DNA from: Aegilops tauschii subsp. strangulata
Lineage: Eukaryota > Streptophyta > Magnoliopsida > Poales > Poaceae
Assembly: GCF_002575655.3 (NCBI RefSeq)
Contig: NC_053038.3
Coordinates: forward strand, 142,306,885-142,370,884
Length of the DNA stretch: 64,000 bases
Direction: 5' to 3'
Part shown: piece by piece, positions 1 through 11,790 of the stretch
Layout: every line of letters begins with the position of its first letter
Numbering within the stretch: position 1 is the first letter of the stretch
Made by a program: the position numbers and the translations under genes
The notes under the pieces: generated by a model
The model's input: the letters and a program-made list of their open reading frames with translations, nothing else
Database searches by the model: none
What the model was told of the DNA's origin: nothing

Positions 1-693
1 CATTCCAATCCAACCACAAGAATCTTGATCTCTAGCCTTCCCCAAGTTGCTTTGCACTCAAATAATCTTACCACCATAGCCAAATCTGTGAGAGAGAGTT
101 GAGTGTTGGGGAGACTATCATTTGAAGCACAAGAGCAAGGAGTTCATCATCCACACACCATCTATTACCTTTCGGAGCGTGGTGTCTCCTAGATTGGCTA
201 GGTGTCACTTGGGAGCCTCCATCAAGATTGTGGAGTTGAACCAAGGAGTTTGTAAGGGCAAGAAGATCTCCTACTTCGTGAAGATTTACCCGAGTGAGGC
301 ATGTCCTTCGTGGGCGATGGCCATGGTGGGATAGACAAGGTTGCTTCTTCATGGACCCTTCATGGGTGGAGCCCTCCGTGGACTCGCGCAACTGTTACCC
401 TTCCTGGGTTGAAGTCTCCACCAACGTGGATGTACGATAGCACCACCTATCGGAACCACGCCAAAAATCTCCGTGTCTCTAATTGCGTTTGCACACTCCA
501 ATCCCATTCTTTTACTTTCTTGCAACTTGCATGCTTTACTTTCCGCTACTCATATACTCTTGCCATGATTGCTTGAAATGTATTGTGAATGCTTAAACTT
601 GTGCTAAAACTCAACCTCAACTTGAAGAACTTAAAACTGCTACTTTTGCTTGTTGAGGGTCTAATCACCCCCCCTCTAGACACCTCTTCTCAA
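1..693 (+). repeat. Partial 5' LTR of the outer copia element
   Basis: Collinear with 32173-32863 at a constant offset, with scattered substitutions. It includes the shared C-rich end (aatcacccccc then tctagacacctcttct). The alignment stops at about 693, a few bases before the expected LTR terminus gatcctttca, so the LTR end is missing. The LTR start and promoter lie left of the window. Confidence 0.85.
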
Positions 694-730
694 TCTCCAT
701 TGCTTTGGTTTAATCACCATTGGAGGAAGA

Positions 731-3700
731 TGGATGAGTCTACGATGGGGAAGTTTAGACGTAGAGTGCCTATGCTTGATGGAGAGTTCTACAATGCTTG
801 GAAAAATGAGATGCTTGAGATTTTCAATGAATATCACTTGAACAAGTACATTACTAGCCCTTGTGCACCCCTTATTGATCCCTTGCATCCTACCCCTGAT
901 GAGTCTCTTGACATGATCCGCAATCTTAGAACTATCAACCTTATCATTAGAGGACTGCCTAGAAATTTGATTGTATGCTTGCCTACTCTTGAATGTGCTT
1001 ACACCGTATGGAGATTTCTTGAGGAACGGTTTCCAAACTATTCCTTGAAAAATCTAGATGTGGTTCTTCAAAAGTCCATAGATTTTCATAAAATGAAACC
1101 TAGTGACCCTAAATTTGATGATTGTCTATTTGAGCTTCGTGACCTCATGCGTGCCAAAGGAGATGTTGGAGCCATTAGTAGCATTATCTCTCAAGTCATT
1201 AGAATTCATAAAGTTGCACATTGCCATGGTCATACATCTAATGAAACACTCTCTCTAGGTGACGATTCATCACAAGACGATGTTGAACGCGGATACTATG
1301 ATGAGGATGATGATAGTGACTTTGATCTCGATGAGTCTATGAGACACTTTGGTCTTATGGCTAATCTTCGCAGCTATATGGCTGGAGGAAAGGAATGTGT
1401 TCTTGATAGTGGATGTACCGATCACATGACCGAAGACAAGGATATGTTTCATGAGCTTGCTAAAAATGACGGCCCTCGAAATTATGTCACTTTTGGTGAT
1501 AACTCAAAGGGTAAGGTGGTTGGCCTTGGTAAGGTGGCCATCTCACATGACAGCTCCATCCAAAATGTTATGCTCGTTGAATCTCTTGGCTATAATTTAC
1601 TTTCCGTATCTTGACTAGCTGACTTTGGTTTCAATGTCCTATTTACTAAAGTATATTGCCAAGTGTTTCGAAGAGATAGTCATAATATGGTCTTTACCAG
1701 TATACGTAGAGGTGATCTATACATTGTTGATTTCACTAAAAAGGCTCAACCTAGAACTTGCTTAATTGCTAAATCATCTAAAGGTTGGTTATGGCATAGA
1801 AGGTTAGGTCATGTGGGCATGCGAAATCTTGATAAGCTTATTAAAGGTGATCATATCCTTGAAGTTAAAGATGTTATATTTGACAAAGATAGACTTTGCA
1901 GTGCCTGTCAAGCAGGAAAACAGGTTGGAGGGAGCCATCCCGTGAAAAACATTATGACCACGAGAAGACCGCTCGAGCTGCTTCATATGGATCTTTTTGG
2001 TCCCAACGCCTACAAGAGTCTCGGTGGTAACTCGTTCAGTTTAGTCATTGTCGATGACTTTTCAAGATTTACGTGGGTGTTCTTTCTTGATGACAAATCA
2101 CAGGTCCAAAAGATCTTCAAGAACTTCGCTAGGAAGGCCCAAAAATCAATTTGAAGTGAAGATCAAGAAGGTTCGCAGTGACAACGGAACGGAGTTCAAG
2201 AACGCCAATATGGATACCTTTCTTGACGAAGAAGGGATTTCACATGAGTTCTCGGCTACGTACACACCTCAACAAAATAGAGTTGTTGAGAGGAAGAACC
2301 AGACAGTTATCGAGATGGCGAGAACGATGCTTGATGAATACAAGACGCCAAAACACTTCTGGGCGGAAGCAGTTGAGACAACTTGTCATGCAACAAATCG
2401 TTTATATCCTCACAAGCTTCTTGGCAAGACGGCATACGAGCTTCTCACTGGTAACAAACTCCAAGTTGGATACTTTCGAGTATTCGGCTCAAAGTGCTAC
2501 ATTCTTGATAAGCATCATTGTTCGAAATTTTCTCCTAAATCTCATGAAGGTTTCCTACTCGGTTATGGCTCAAACTCTCACACTTACCGTGTCTATAACA
2601 ATTTCACCCGAAAGGTTGAAGAGACGGTAGATGTGAAGTTTGATGAATCTAACGGCTCGCAAGTAGAGCAATTTCCAATTGATGTAGGAGACAAAGACCC
2701 TTCGGAAGCAATCCAAGACTTGTCTATTGGCAAGATTCGCCCAAAGGAGGTGAAGGAGAGTACCTCGTCCGTTCAAGTGGAATCCTCTACCTCACGACAA
2801 GGTGAACCACAAGTTGACTTGGAGGCATCCACAAATGGAACACGCCAAGATGGAGAAAACAAGGAAGTACACCAAGATGAACCTCATCGACCTCCCTCTC
2901 CACCTCCACAAGAGGACAACAACACCAACAATGAAGAAGGCCAAGAGGAAGAACAAGATGATGAAGAGGATGTTCCACCCCGACCCATACAAAAGCTCTC
3001 ACGAGTTAGAGCAAGAGTTTCAAGAGATCATCCCGTCGAGCAAATCTTTGATGATATTCAAACCGGGAGAATTACTCGCTCTAAAACTTGTTTGGCTAAT
3101 TTTTGTGAACATTATTCATTCATCTCTAGTATTGAACCTATGAAGGTTGAAGAAGCTCTTGATGATCCGGATTGGGTGAACGCCATGCATGAAGAGCTAC
3201 ACAACTTCGAGAGGAACCAAGTGTGGACATTGGAAGAAAAGCCGGACAACAACCAAAATGTCATTGGAACCAAATGGGTGTTTCGGAATAAGCAAGATGA
3301 AGATGGACAAGTTGTACGGAACAAGGCCCGTCTCGTTGCCCAAGGCTACACTCAAGTCGAAGGTATGGACTATGGTGAGACATATGCCCCCGTTGCTAGA
3401 CTTGAGTTACTTGCTTATGCCAATCACCATGATATCACATTATACCAAATGGACATTAAAAGTGCTTTTCTAAATGGTGAAATTGAGGAGGAAGTTTATG
3501 TTAAACAACCTCCTAGCTTTGTTAATCCTAAGAAACCTAATCATGTACAAACTTCACAATGCTCTTTATGGTCTTAAACAAGCTCCTAGAGCATGGTATA
3601 AATTCTTGACCAATTTCTTTATTGAAAAAGGTTTTGAGATTGGAAAAATTGATTCTACAGTTTTTACTAAAAGGGTTAATGGTGAATTATTTGTGTGCCA

Positions 3701-4658
3701 AATTTATGTGGATGATATCATATTTGGATCAACTAACCCTCATTTTAGTGAAAATTTTGGAAGGCTAATGTCGGAGAAGTTTGAGATGTCTATGATGAGT
3801 GAACTCAAGTTATTTCTTGGTTTGCAAATCAAGCAAACTAAGGAGGGTACCTTTGCTTCCCAAACAAAGTATACCAAGGACTTATTCAAGAAGTTCAACA
3901 TGCAAGAAAGCAAAGGTATGAAAACACCCATGCCTACTAGTGGACATCTTGACTTGACAAAGGATGGCAAACCGGTTGACCAAAAGGTTTATCACTCTAT
4001 GATTGGTTCGTTGTTATATCTATGTGCCTCTTGTCCCGAAATTATTTTAGGTGTGTGCATGTGTGCACGATATCAAGCGGCCCCTAAGGAATGTCATCTT
4101 AAGGCTGTGAAAAGGATAGTGAGATACCTAATTCATACATCAAACTTTGGCATTTGGTATCCAAAGAGGTCTTCTTTTGATCTTGTTGGCTACTCCGACT
4201 CGGACTATGCTGGAGACAAGGTTGATAGAAAGTCCACTTCGGGTACTTGTCAATTTCTTGGTAGATCTCTTGTGTCTTGGTCCTCCAAGAAACAAAACTC
4301 GGTATCCTTATCCACCGCCGAAGTGAAATACATTGCCGTCGGTTCATGTTGTGCTCAACTACTTTGGATGACCCAAACTCTTAAGGACTATGGGATACAT
4401 GTGAAACATGTTCCATTGCTTTGTGATAATGAGAGTGCCATTAAGATCGCTCACAATCCCCTGCAACATTCTCAAACTAAGCATATTTAAGTTTGTCATC
4501 ATTTCATTCAAGATCATGTTGCTAAAGGAGACATCGATCTTAAGCATGTTCGTACCGATAAGCAATTGGCGGATATATTCACCAAACCGCTTGATGAGAA
4601 AGTATTTTGCCGTTTGAGAGGTGAATTGAACATCATTGATGCCTCAAACTTGGAGTAG
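731..4658 (+). pseudogene. Broken copia gag-pol polyprotein (gag, protease, integrase, RT, RNase H)
   Basis: The frame opens at MDEST (731) with a gag-like domain, then a short acidic linker and the protease motif LDSGCTDHMT near 1401. Next come the integrase zinc-binding HHCC region (RRLGHVGMRNLDKL then CSACQAGK, about 1798-1920) and the core with LLHMDLFGP, SDNGTEF and [12 protein letters not shown]. The RT has [38 protein letters not shown] and YVDDIIFG. RNase H has GYSDSDYAGD and STAEVKYIA, where the family usually has an acidic residue at the K. The tail QLADIFTKPLDEK leads to TAG at 4656-4658. Lesions: TGA at 1612-1614, a frameshift near 2140-2150, another near 3548, and TAA at 4488-4490. 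No CCHC knuckle lies between gag and protease, so part of gag appears deleted. It cannot make a functional polyprotein as written. Confidence 0.9.
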
Positions 4659-4901
4659 AAATTCCATTTGGATGCATGCAAGGCATGAGCCTTTGACTAA
4701 TCCTTGATAATTCTCTTATGATGAGGATCATATGTCTCGAATCTATACTTGTACCCTTGCATGTTATCTAACCCTTGTAGGTACTTGGATGAGCCCAAAT
4801 CTATGAGATTGCACCTCACTCACATCTTGAGCAATCTCTACATCATCAAGTCTCTACAATATGGTGGTTGAAGACAAGGAAGCATGAATCCTTTCAACAT
4901 A
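4659..4901 (+). other. Post-pol non-coding DNA of the outer copia element
   Basis: This AT-rich DNA directly follows the pol stop and has no ORF or repeat of note. It ends abruptly at A4901, where Helitron-like sequence starts. The copia DNA appears to resume at 17431. Confidence 0.6.
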
Positions 4902-4930
4902 CTAGATGACCCGTTGCGCCAATGGCGCAA
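4902..4930 (-). other. Helitron 3' terminus with hairpin
   Basis: CTAG (the reverse complement of CTAG) at 4902-4905, then the stem TTGCGCC / GGCGCAA (4914-4920 and 4924-4930) with loop AAT. A terminal CTRR with a GC-rich hairpin just inside is the standard Helitron 3' structure. The same layout occurs at 32882. Confidence 0.65.
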
Positions 4931-5156
4931 AGGCCGAGTGCGAACCAGGTATTGCAAGAGTGTGCATTAAAATATGGAGACAAAGTATTATGAGCAAGAC
5001 ATGTAGATAGGCAGAGGGCAAAAGCTTATATTTCTTTCATCATGACTGTTGTAAAAGCATAGGACACATCAGCCTAAGCAGTAAAGATAGAAAATCATAC
5101 ATAAGATAAGTAGATGGATGTGCTGCCCATGAGTAATAACATCTGGGGTTACATAG

Positions 5157-8100
5157 TGTAACGCCCCGGATCCGATGCGCCAGGTGTCTTCCAGTTATTC
5201 GTCGTTGTTTCCATGCCAGTTGCATTTTGCCATGTCATCATCTGCATTGCATCATCATGTTTTTCAAAACTTGCATTCGGTCTTTTTCCCCGTTGTCCGT
5301 TTCGCGATCCGACACTCCCACACGCGCCCGTCGCCCCTCTCAGACCTTGTTTCGTGAGTGAAAAAAATGTTCTCGAAATGGGTCGAGATTTGCCAAGTGG
5401 CCTTGGTATAACACCGGTAGACCGCCCGTCAAATTTCGTTCCATTTGAAGGTCGCTTGATGCCCCAACGGTTAACCGCGTAGCCCGAAAACCCCTTCTCT
5501 TTGCAGCCCAGCACCCCTCCAAATCAGCCCACTAACCCATCCAAACCCCCTCCATGCTCTCGGTCGTTCGATCACGATCGTGTGGGCGGAAACCGCACCC
5601 CATTTGGACTCTCCTAGCTTCCTCTACCTATATATATATGCCATCTCCCCCGAATTTCGTGGTGCAAACCCTAGCCTCCTTCCACCTCGCGCCACCGGAC
5701 AAAATTCCCCCCGCCCGGACATGTCCGCCCATCTCCCCACCGCCGCTCCTGGCCAACCCGCAGCTGCCACGTCGCCCGGGCCGCGCCCCACTTCGCCGCC
5801 GACCGCGTGGGCCCGAGAGGCCCAGATTCGCCCCCCCCGGGCCCGGTTCGGCGCGCCGCCGCCCACGCCCGAGGCGCCCCGCGCCTCCCCGCCGGTCCCC
5901 GCCGAGCTGCCGGCCCAGCGCCGCCACGGCCTCGTCGGACGCCGCCCTTCCGCCCTCGCCGTCCCGAGCTCCCTCCGACCGGCCCCGAGCTCCTCGCCGC
6001 TCCCTCCATCCGCCGGCGCCGGATCCGTCTTCCCCGACCGCGCCTACCACGAGCCACTCGCCGGCCGGCGTCGCCCTCTTCCTTCCCCATCTCCAGCGAG
6101 AGTCACGGCCATCCTCGAGCCGGTCAGATCCCGATCCAAAACTAGGTTGACTTTCCACCTCCCCTCTTTTTCTCCGTCTCGAAATATTTGCTATATGTGG
6201 CTCTGTTCATCGCATCATAACTCCGTTCATACTGCTCCGTTTCATGCATATAATATATCTAACTGTCGTCATGAGATGCTCTTCATTCCATTCCATTGTG
6301 CCATGCTTGTTTGAGTCCATCTTGATGCCTTAATCATAGTTGCAAGAGTGCTATATGATGTTAACTGCTGTCTGTTATCAGAACTTAGTGATTTGTCTTT
6401 TTCATTGCATTTTGTGTGTGCATCCTATGAGCATGAGCTCTACATGTGTTTTGAACTACGTCATACCATCTTTACAGTGGTGATTGTCTTGTATTTTTGT
6501 GATCTATGTGGTGACTAGAACAAGCATGCAAAGTAGCCTCCATGATGTTGCTGATTTCTGTGACTTGGTCATTTCTGCTAAGTCTGAGTCTGTTATATTT
6601 TGTTGCCATGTAAACCTGCTGTCTCCATGAGTTCTATGCATAATCTGGAGATGTTCACTAAGGATGTTTTGTTATACATGTTATGCTCTATCCATCCATG
6701 TCCATGTTTGAAATTATGAAGTGCTCTAGCATGTCTTAATCTTGCTCTATTTTTGCTATAAAATGTTCCTGGCAGATTGTTTACATGTTAATCAATTTTG
6801 CCATGGTTGTTACTAGTGATCCATGTACCCTATGACTATTCTATTGCCATTCCTAGCTTCATATTTGTGCTATCTTACTGCTGGTTACCTTGTCATGCCA
6901 TTTATTGCTCTGTGGTGAGTGTTCAAGCTCACCAACATGCCTACTTATCGTTGTTTCTGCCATGTCCTGTTATTTTCACTAAGTCTGAATCTGTCATATT
7001 ACTTGCTATGTTTACATGGGTGCCATCATATCTTCTGTGCCTTCTTGGCTCGTGATCAGTAAGGGACTTTTGGTCTATGCTATTAGTAGATTCATGCCAT
7101 GCCTTTTTTTGCTATGATCTCTGTAGCTTGTTGTTTGATAGCTCTAAACTTTGCAACCTGATGTTATTTCTGCCATGTCCGGTGTTTTCTGCTAAGTCTG
7201 TGAAACTGTTATTATTTGCAATCTTGCCATGTCCTTTTGAGCATGTTCTAGTGATTTCTGGAGATAGCTCAGTGTTCATGTTTTGTAATGCTTTACCTGT
7301 ACATCACGTCCATGTCTTTTGTTTTCATTTTAATGTGCTGTAGCATATTGTTTTGATGCTTGCTAGATGCCTAGTTGCTGTTTTGGACAGATTGTTGCTA
7401 TATGTTGTTTGGAGTGTATGTGTTGCACCGTTGCTCCGTTTTGAGCATGCTCTATATGAAACTTGCTTAGTTTTGCATGTAGTTCCATATTATCTTGTTG
7501 CATACTTGTTTTGAGGTATTTGCTTGATGTTTGTATGCATTTTGCATCAATGCCATGTTTAACTTGTTTTGCTCATATCTTCTAGGTCGTAGCTCCGAAT
7601 CTAATGAACTTTATATGTAACTTGACTAGAATTTCGTGTAGATCATCTTGGTGCATCTTAACTTGATGTTTAACAACTTGAACATAAGGTTTATTCAGAT
7701 CTGGACCAATTTCGAAATTTTGCATATGAGGAATTACCGGAATTGTTATAGGTTGTTGCCGGCCTCATTTAAACTTGCTTTGATGTGTTGTTCTCGTATG
7801 CATCATCTCTTGCCATGAGTAGCTTCATATAGCCTTTGTCATGCATCATACTTGGTTGAGCATCATGCCTTATTCATGTGTGGTGTGTTTACCATGTTGT
7901 GTGCTTCTTCTCGATAGTTCCCGTGTCGTTGCGATCGTGAGGATTCGTTCGTCTTCGTGGCTTCATCTTCTTCATGGACTCGTTCTTCTTCCTAGCGGGA
8001 TTTCAGGCAAGATGACCGTCACCTTGGATCTCATTACTATCATTGCTATGCTAGTTGCTTCGTTCTATCGCTATGTTGCACCACCTATCACTTGCTCTTC

Positions 8101-9593
8101 AAGCCTCCCAAATTGCCATGAACCTCTAACCTTTGTCATCCTTCCTAGCAAACCGTTGTTTGGCTATATTACCGCTTTGCTCAGCCCCTCTTATAGCGTT
8201 GCTCGTTGCAGGTGAAGATGAAGATTGCTCCATGTTGGATTATGTTTATGTTGGGATATCACAATATCTCTTATTTAATTAATGCATCTATCTACTTGGT
8301 AAAGGGTGGAAGGCTCGGCCTTATGCCTGGTGTTTTGTTCCACTCTTGCCGCCCTAGTTTCCATCATACCGGTGTTATGTTCCTTGATTTTGCGTCCCTT
8401 ACACGGTTGGGTGATTTATGGGATCCCCTTGACAGTTTGCTTTGAATAAAACTCTTCCAGCAAGGCCCAACCTTGGTTTAGATTTGCCTCACCTAGCCTT
8501 TTTCCCTTGGGAGTCGCGCATCCCGAAGGTCATCTTTATTTTACCCCCCCGGCCAGCGCTTGTCTAAGTGCTGGTCCAAACCGAGCGATGTCCGGCGCCC
8601 CCTGGGCAACTAGGGTCTATGCCAACCCGACGTCTTGCTCATCCGGTGTGTACTGAGAACGAGATACGTGCGACTCCTATCGGGATTGTTGACACATCGG
8701 GCGGCTTTGCTGGTTTTGTTTTACCATCGTCGAAATGTCTTGTAACCGGGATTCCGAGACTGATCGGGTCTTTCCGGGAGAAGGAATATCCTTCGTTGAC
8801 CGTGAGAGCTTATAATGGGCTAAGTTAGGACACCCCTGCAGGGTATAAACTTTCGAGAGCCGTGCCCGCGGTTATGTGGCAGATGGGAATTTGTTAATAT
8901 CCAGTTGTAGGGAACTTGACACTTGACTGAATTAAAACACATCAACCGCGTGTGTAACCGTGATGGTCTCTTTTCGGCGGACTCCGGGAAGTGAACACGG
9001 TTTCTGGGTTATGTTTGACGTAAGTAGGAGTTCAGGATCACTTCTTGATCATTGCTAGTTTCACGACCGTTCCGTTGCTTCTCTTCTCGCTCTTATTTGC
9101 GTAAGTTAGCCACCATACTTGCTTAGCTGTTGCTGCAACCTCACCACCTTATCCATTCCTTTCCCATTAAGCTTTGCTAGTCTTGATACCCATGGTAATG
9201 GGATTGCTGAGTCCTCGTGGCTCACAGATTACTACAACACCAGTTGCAGGTACATGTTATGCGATGATCATGACGCGAGAGCGATGTTACTTGTTTTGGA
9301 GTCCTTCTTCTACTTCTTCTTCGATCAGGGAATAGGTTCCAGGTCGGCAGCCTGGGCTAGCAGGGTGGATGTCGTTTGAGCTTCTGTTTGTGTTCCATCC
9401 GTAGTCGGATGTTGATCTTGTGTATGATGTATTGATGTATTCTTGTGGCATTTGTATGCCTTGTATGTATCCCCATATATTATGTAATGTTGATGTAATA
9501 ATATCCACCTTGCAAAAGCGTGTCAATATGCGATTCTATCCTTGGTGGGACCTTCGAGTCTCTTTAGGATAGTATCGCATATTGGGCATGACA
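5157..9593 (+). mobile_element. Solo LTR of a large-LTR gypsy-like retrotransposon
   Basis: The sequence starts TGTAACGCCCCGG and ends GGGCATGACA. It is flanked on both sides by the identical 5-bp direct repeat CATAG (5152-5156 and 9594-9598). It is 4437 bp long. No second LTR and no gag-pol is present, so it is a solo LTR left by LTR-LTR recombination. It has a TATA box followed by a GC-rich block (about 5700-6150), then a long T-rich section. Open frames in the GC-rich block occur on both strands and look like compositional accidents. Gypsy assignment rests on LTR size, the TSD and a block shared with the gypsy LTRs at 18456 and 26300. The orientation is assumed from the TATA position. Confidence 0.8.
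5628..5639 (+). promoter_or_regulatory. Putative TATA box of the solo LTR
   Basis: A run of alternating TA (ctatatatatat) lies just ahead of a GC- and CT-rich stretch containing caaaccctag, a layout typical of plant pol II promoters and leaders. It would be the retrotransposon promoter. Activity is not shown by the sequence. Confidence 0.45.
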
Positions 9594-9747
9594 CATAGGT
9601 AGTAATATGGCCGACAGTTGTACAAAGGCAACGTATGGCATCGTTGGAAACCACAAGTAAGGTTCATCTTATCATAGAGGCAAATTAGATGTTCTTACGA
9701 TGATAGACAATGCGTGCAGAAGACACGTGTTGCTGTAGATGGTCCAT

Positions 9748-10014
9748 CTAGAGGACATGGACGATGAGAGCCAAGCGGTGCTCTGCGGTAACCTTGAAAG
9801 GGAAGGTGCAGATACGTCCTTCATGGATGTTTGCACGGCGGTGGAACTCCGACCAGTTTGTGGTTATTGTGGCTCTCTTGTCTGTTCCCAGCATGATACG
9901 ACAATTGGTGCGCAGATTGATGTTTGCGAGTCTGACCTTGAGTGTGTTACCATCTGGTTTGATGTACTCTTCCAGCTTTTCTTTGGTGTAGTGGACCTGA
10001 AAATACTGGTACAC
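9748..10014 (-). pseudogene. B3-domain transcription-factor fragment (C-terminal exon) carried by the Helitron
   Basis: Minus-strand translation contains DGNTLKVRLA, then RATITTNWSEFHRRANI and HEGRICTF, ending LALIVHVL and a stop at 9748. The order strand, W-x-x-F helix, E/D-G-hydrophobic-C-x-F, then a closing hydrophobic strand is the signature of the second half of a plant B3 DNA-binding domain, REM or ARF-like in spacing. About 65 residues match, and the first part of the domain is missing or on another exon. Because it is the last exon with its own stop and lies between Helitron termini, I read it as captured host sequence. It is not expected to work alone. A weaker reading is a real low-copy gene that the Helitron boundaries happen to enclose. 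Confidence 0.5.
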
Positions 10015-11661
10015 GAGAGGAATTAATTGAGTAGATTGCAGAGTATGTATAGTTTAAATATAGACAGTGAGAACAATTATCAGTAAATATTGGCACGAAT
10101 CAAAAGAAGAGTGCAAATACAGGAAAATGCAAATACAGAGAAGCATGCTACATTCCTTCCTATGTGGAGTATAAGATGTAAATTGGTTGTTTCTGTGATC
10201 ATGCGCACGCTAGTGAAGGAGAACAAATACAGGAAGAAAGAAAACATGTATATCAGACTATATGAATATTAGTTTCTAAGCAGGGCACACAGCTTTTGCA
10301 ATATTTCGCGATAAAGTCAATTTGGTGAATCAAAAGCACACTGCAGGCTGTGCTTCTGATGATTAGTCAGGTAAGTAGTTTGGTTGTGAGGCATAAGCAA
10401 AGATAATTCTATTTTTCAATGAAGTGGATGGAAGGAGTGTACCATCCGTTGGCCTGGCTTTGCGAATGTTTTGTTGATGGTGCAGACATAGTATTTGATA
10501 TCTGGTTTTTTGCGTCAAAACATTGCATACAACTTGTTCACATGGTGTTGATAGAACTTTTCTTCATTACCCTAGTGACAGTATTTTTCAAGCTCTCCAC
10601 AGTATTGGATAGCAGGGGGTGGTCCTGAATTTTAAGATAGAAATGAAGCAACACATGTAAGAAGGCTGAATACTATTTATTGTTAGGAGAGTAAGTTCTG
10701 ACCAAGGGAAAAGTAGAATTAAGCTTTAAACCTATTGTAAGAAGAATATAGTAACTAAGTTAGTTAAGTTGAGCATTATTGATCGGGTTGATATATGCTA
10801 TCTCGGTTCTAAGGTGGAATATTGACGTTGTAGAAGTACATCAGATCATAAAAACTATCCGGTCGTCTTATTTTAAAGGGAAAATATCAGAACAGGATAA
10901 TAAGCATTGTAGCTTGGCATTGGCTCACCGCGAATGATATACTCCGACTGCTCATATTCTTCATCCTTTATTAAGTATCGAGAGAATAGTTAGTGCGAGA
11001 AATCAGAAATTTGTTTGCTGGCAAAAGGAATTGTTGGCTTACAGTTAATTTATGCACTTTAAAAGAGTATTAACATGGATTTAACTTGTGTAGCCTGGTT
11101 CTTTAATAAACAAATCAGTATGCAGTCATTTGAGCATATGTGAAGCAACCGTTTGAGGCTATTTCATTTCGTTTTGCTGGTTAATATCTGTACAAGTACT
11201 GTAGAGTTGGGCATGAATAGTGTGTGAGCTATTGCCTTAGAAATATCGTGTGAGGTATAGCAGGCATATCAATCAATTAAGTAAATACTTGTGGAGGTTA
11301 TACATAATCATGGCAGAAAAGACTGGAAATTTGTGTTCATCTGAAGTATTTGGCAAAGGGTGGAGAGGCAGGTCAAAGACGAAGTGGTGGATTCATGGAT
11401 AGAATAAGATTAATCGATTTTAAAACCTAGTGTCAGCCGCACCTGCTGGGATTCGGAATGGGTGGCGGTTCTTGTGGCAGAAGACGGTGCTTGTCGACGG
11501 AGACCGGCCCGCGCCTGAAGTTGGGCTGGATTAGCCATTGCCGCAGAAGAAACCGATGGCTGGCGATGGTGACTCTTCGGCGCGTGACAGCGGCTTCGAT
11601 CTGCGTAGCCGTGGTGCTTGACAAGGTGTCTCCAATAGTGGCGGCAGATCCTGCACTTTAC

Positions 11662-11790
11662 CATCTTGGGCAATGTTCCCACAAAAATTGCAATGATCAC
11701 TTGTCTCTCATCCCTTCCAAACACTACCTCTTCCTCAAATTCAAGTGCTCGATTATCCCAAAGGACCCGCTTTAGCTCCTGGCCCGTGTA
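11662..11790 (-). pseudogene. RPA70/OB-fold exon fragment carried by the Helitron
   Basis: Minus-strand translation gives ELKRVLWDNRALEFEEE, then VFGRDERQVIIAIFVGTLPK and a GT splice-donor-like site after the codon for M (gt at 11660-11661). The pattern V-x-L-W-D-x-R-A-x-x-F followed by a hydrophobic V-I-F-V-G-x-L strand is that of the OB-fold in plant replication protein A large-subunit homologues. RPA-like genes are known Helitron passengers or components in plants. Only one exon is recognisable. Downstream exons were not found with confidence. It could be part of an autonomous Helitron's RPA gene or a captured host gene. Confidence 0.5.

Noticed and set aside
5554..6314. Long proline/arginine-rich open frames on both strands
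   Set aside because: They lie in the GC-rich block of a solo LTR, overlap in several frames and have no domain. GC-rich DNA lacks stop codons by chance.
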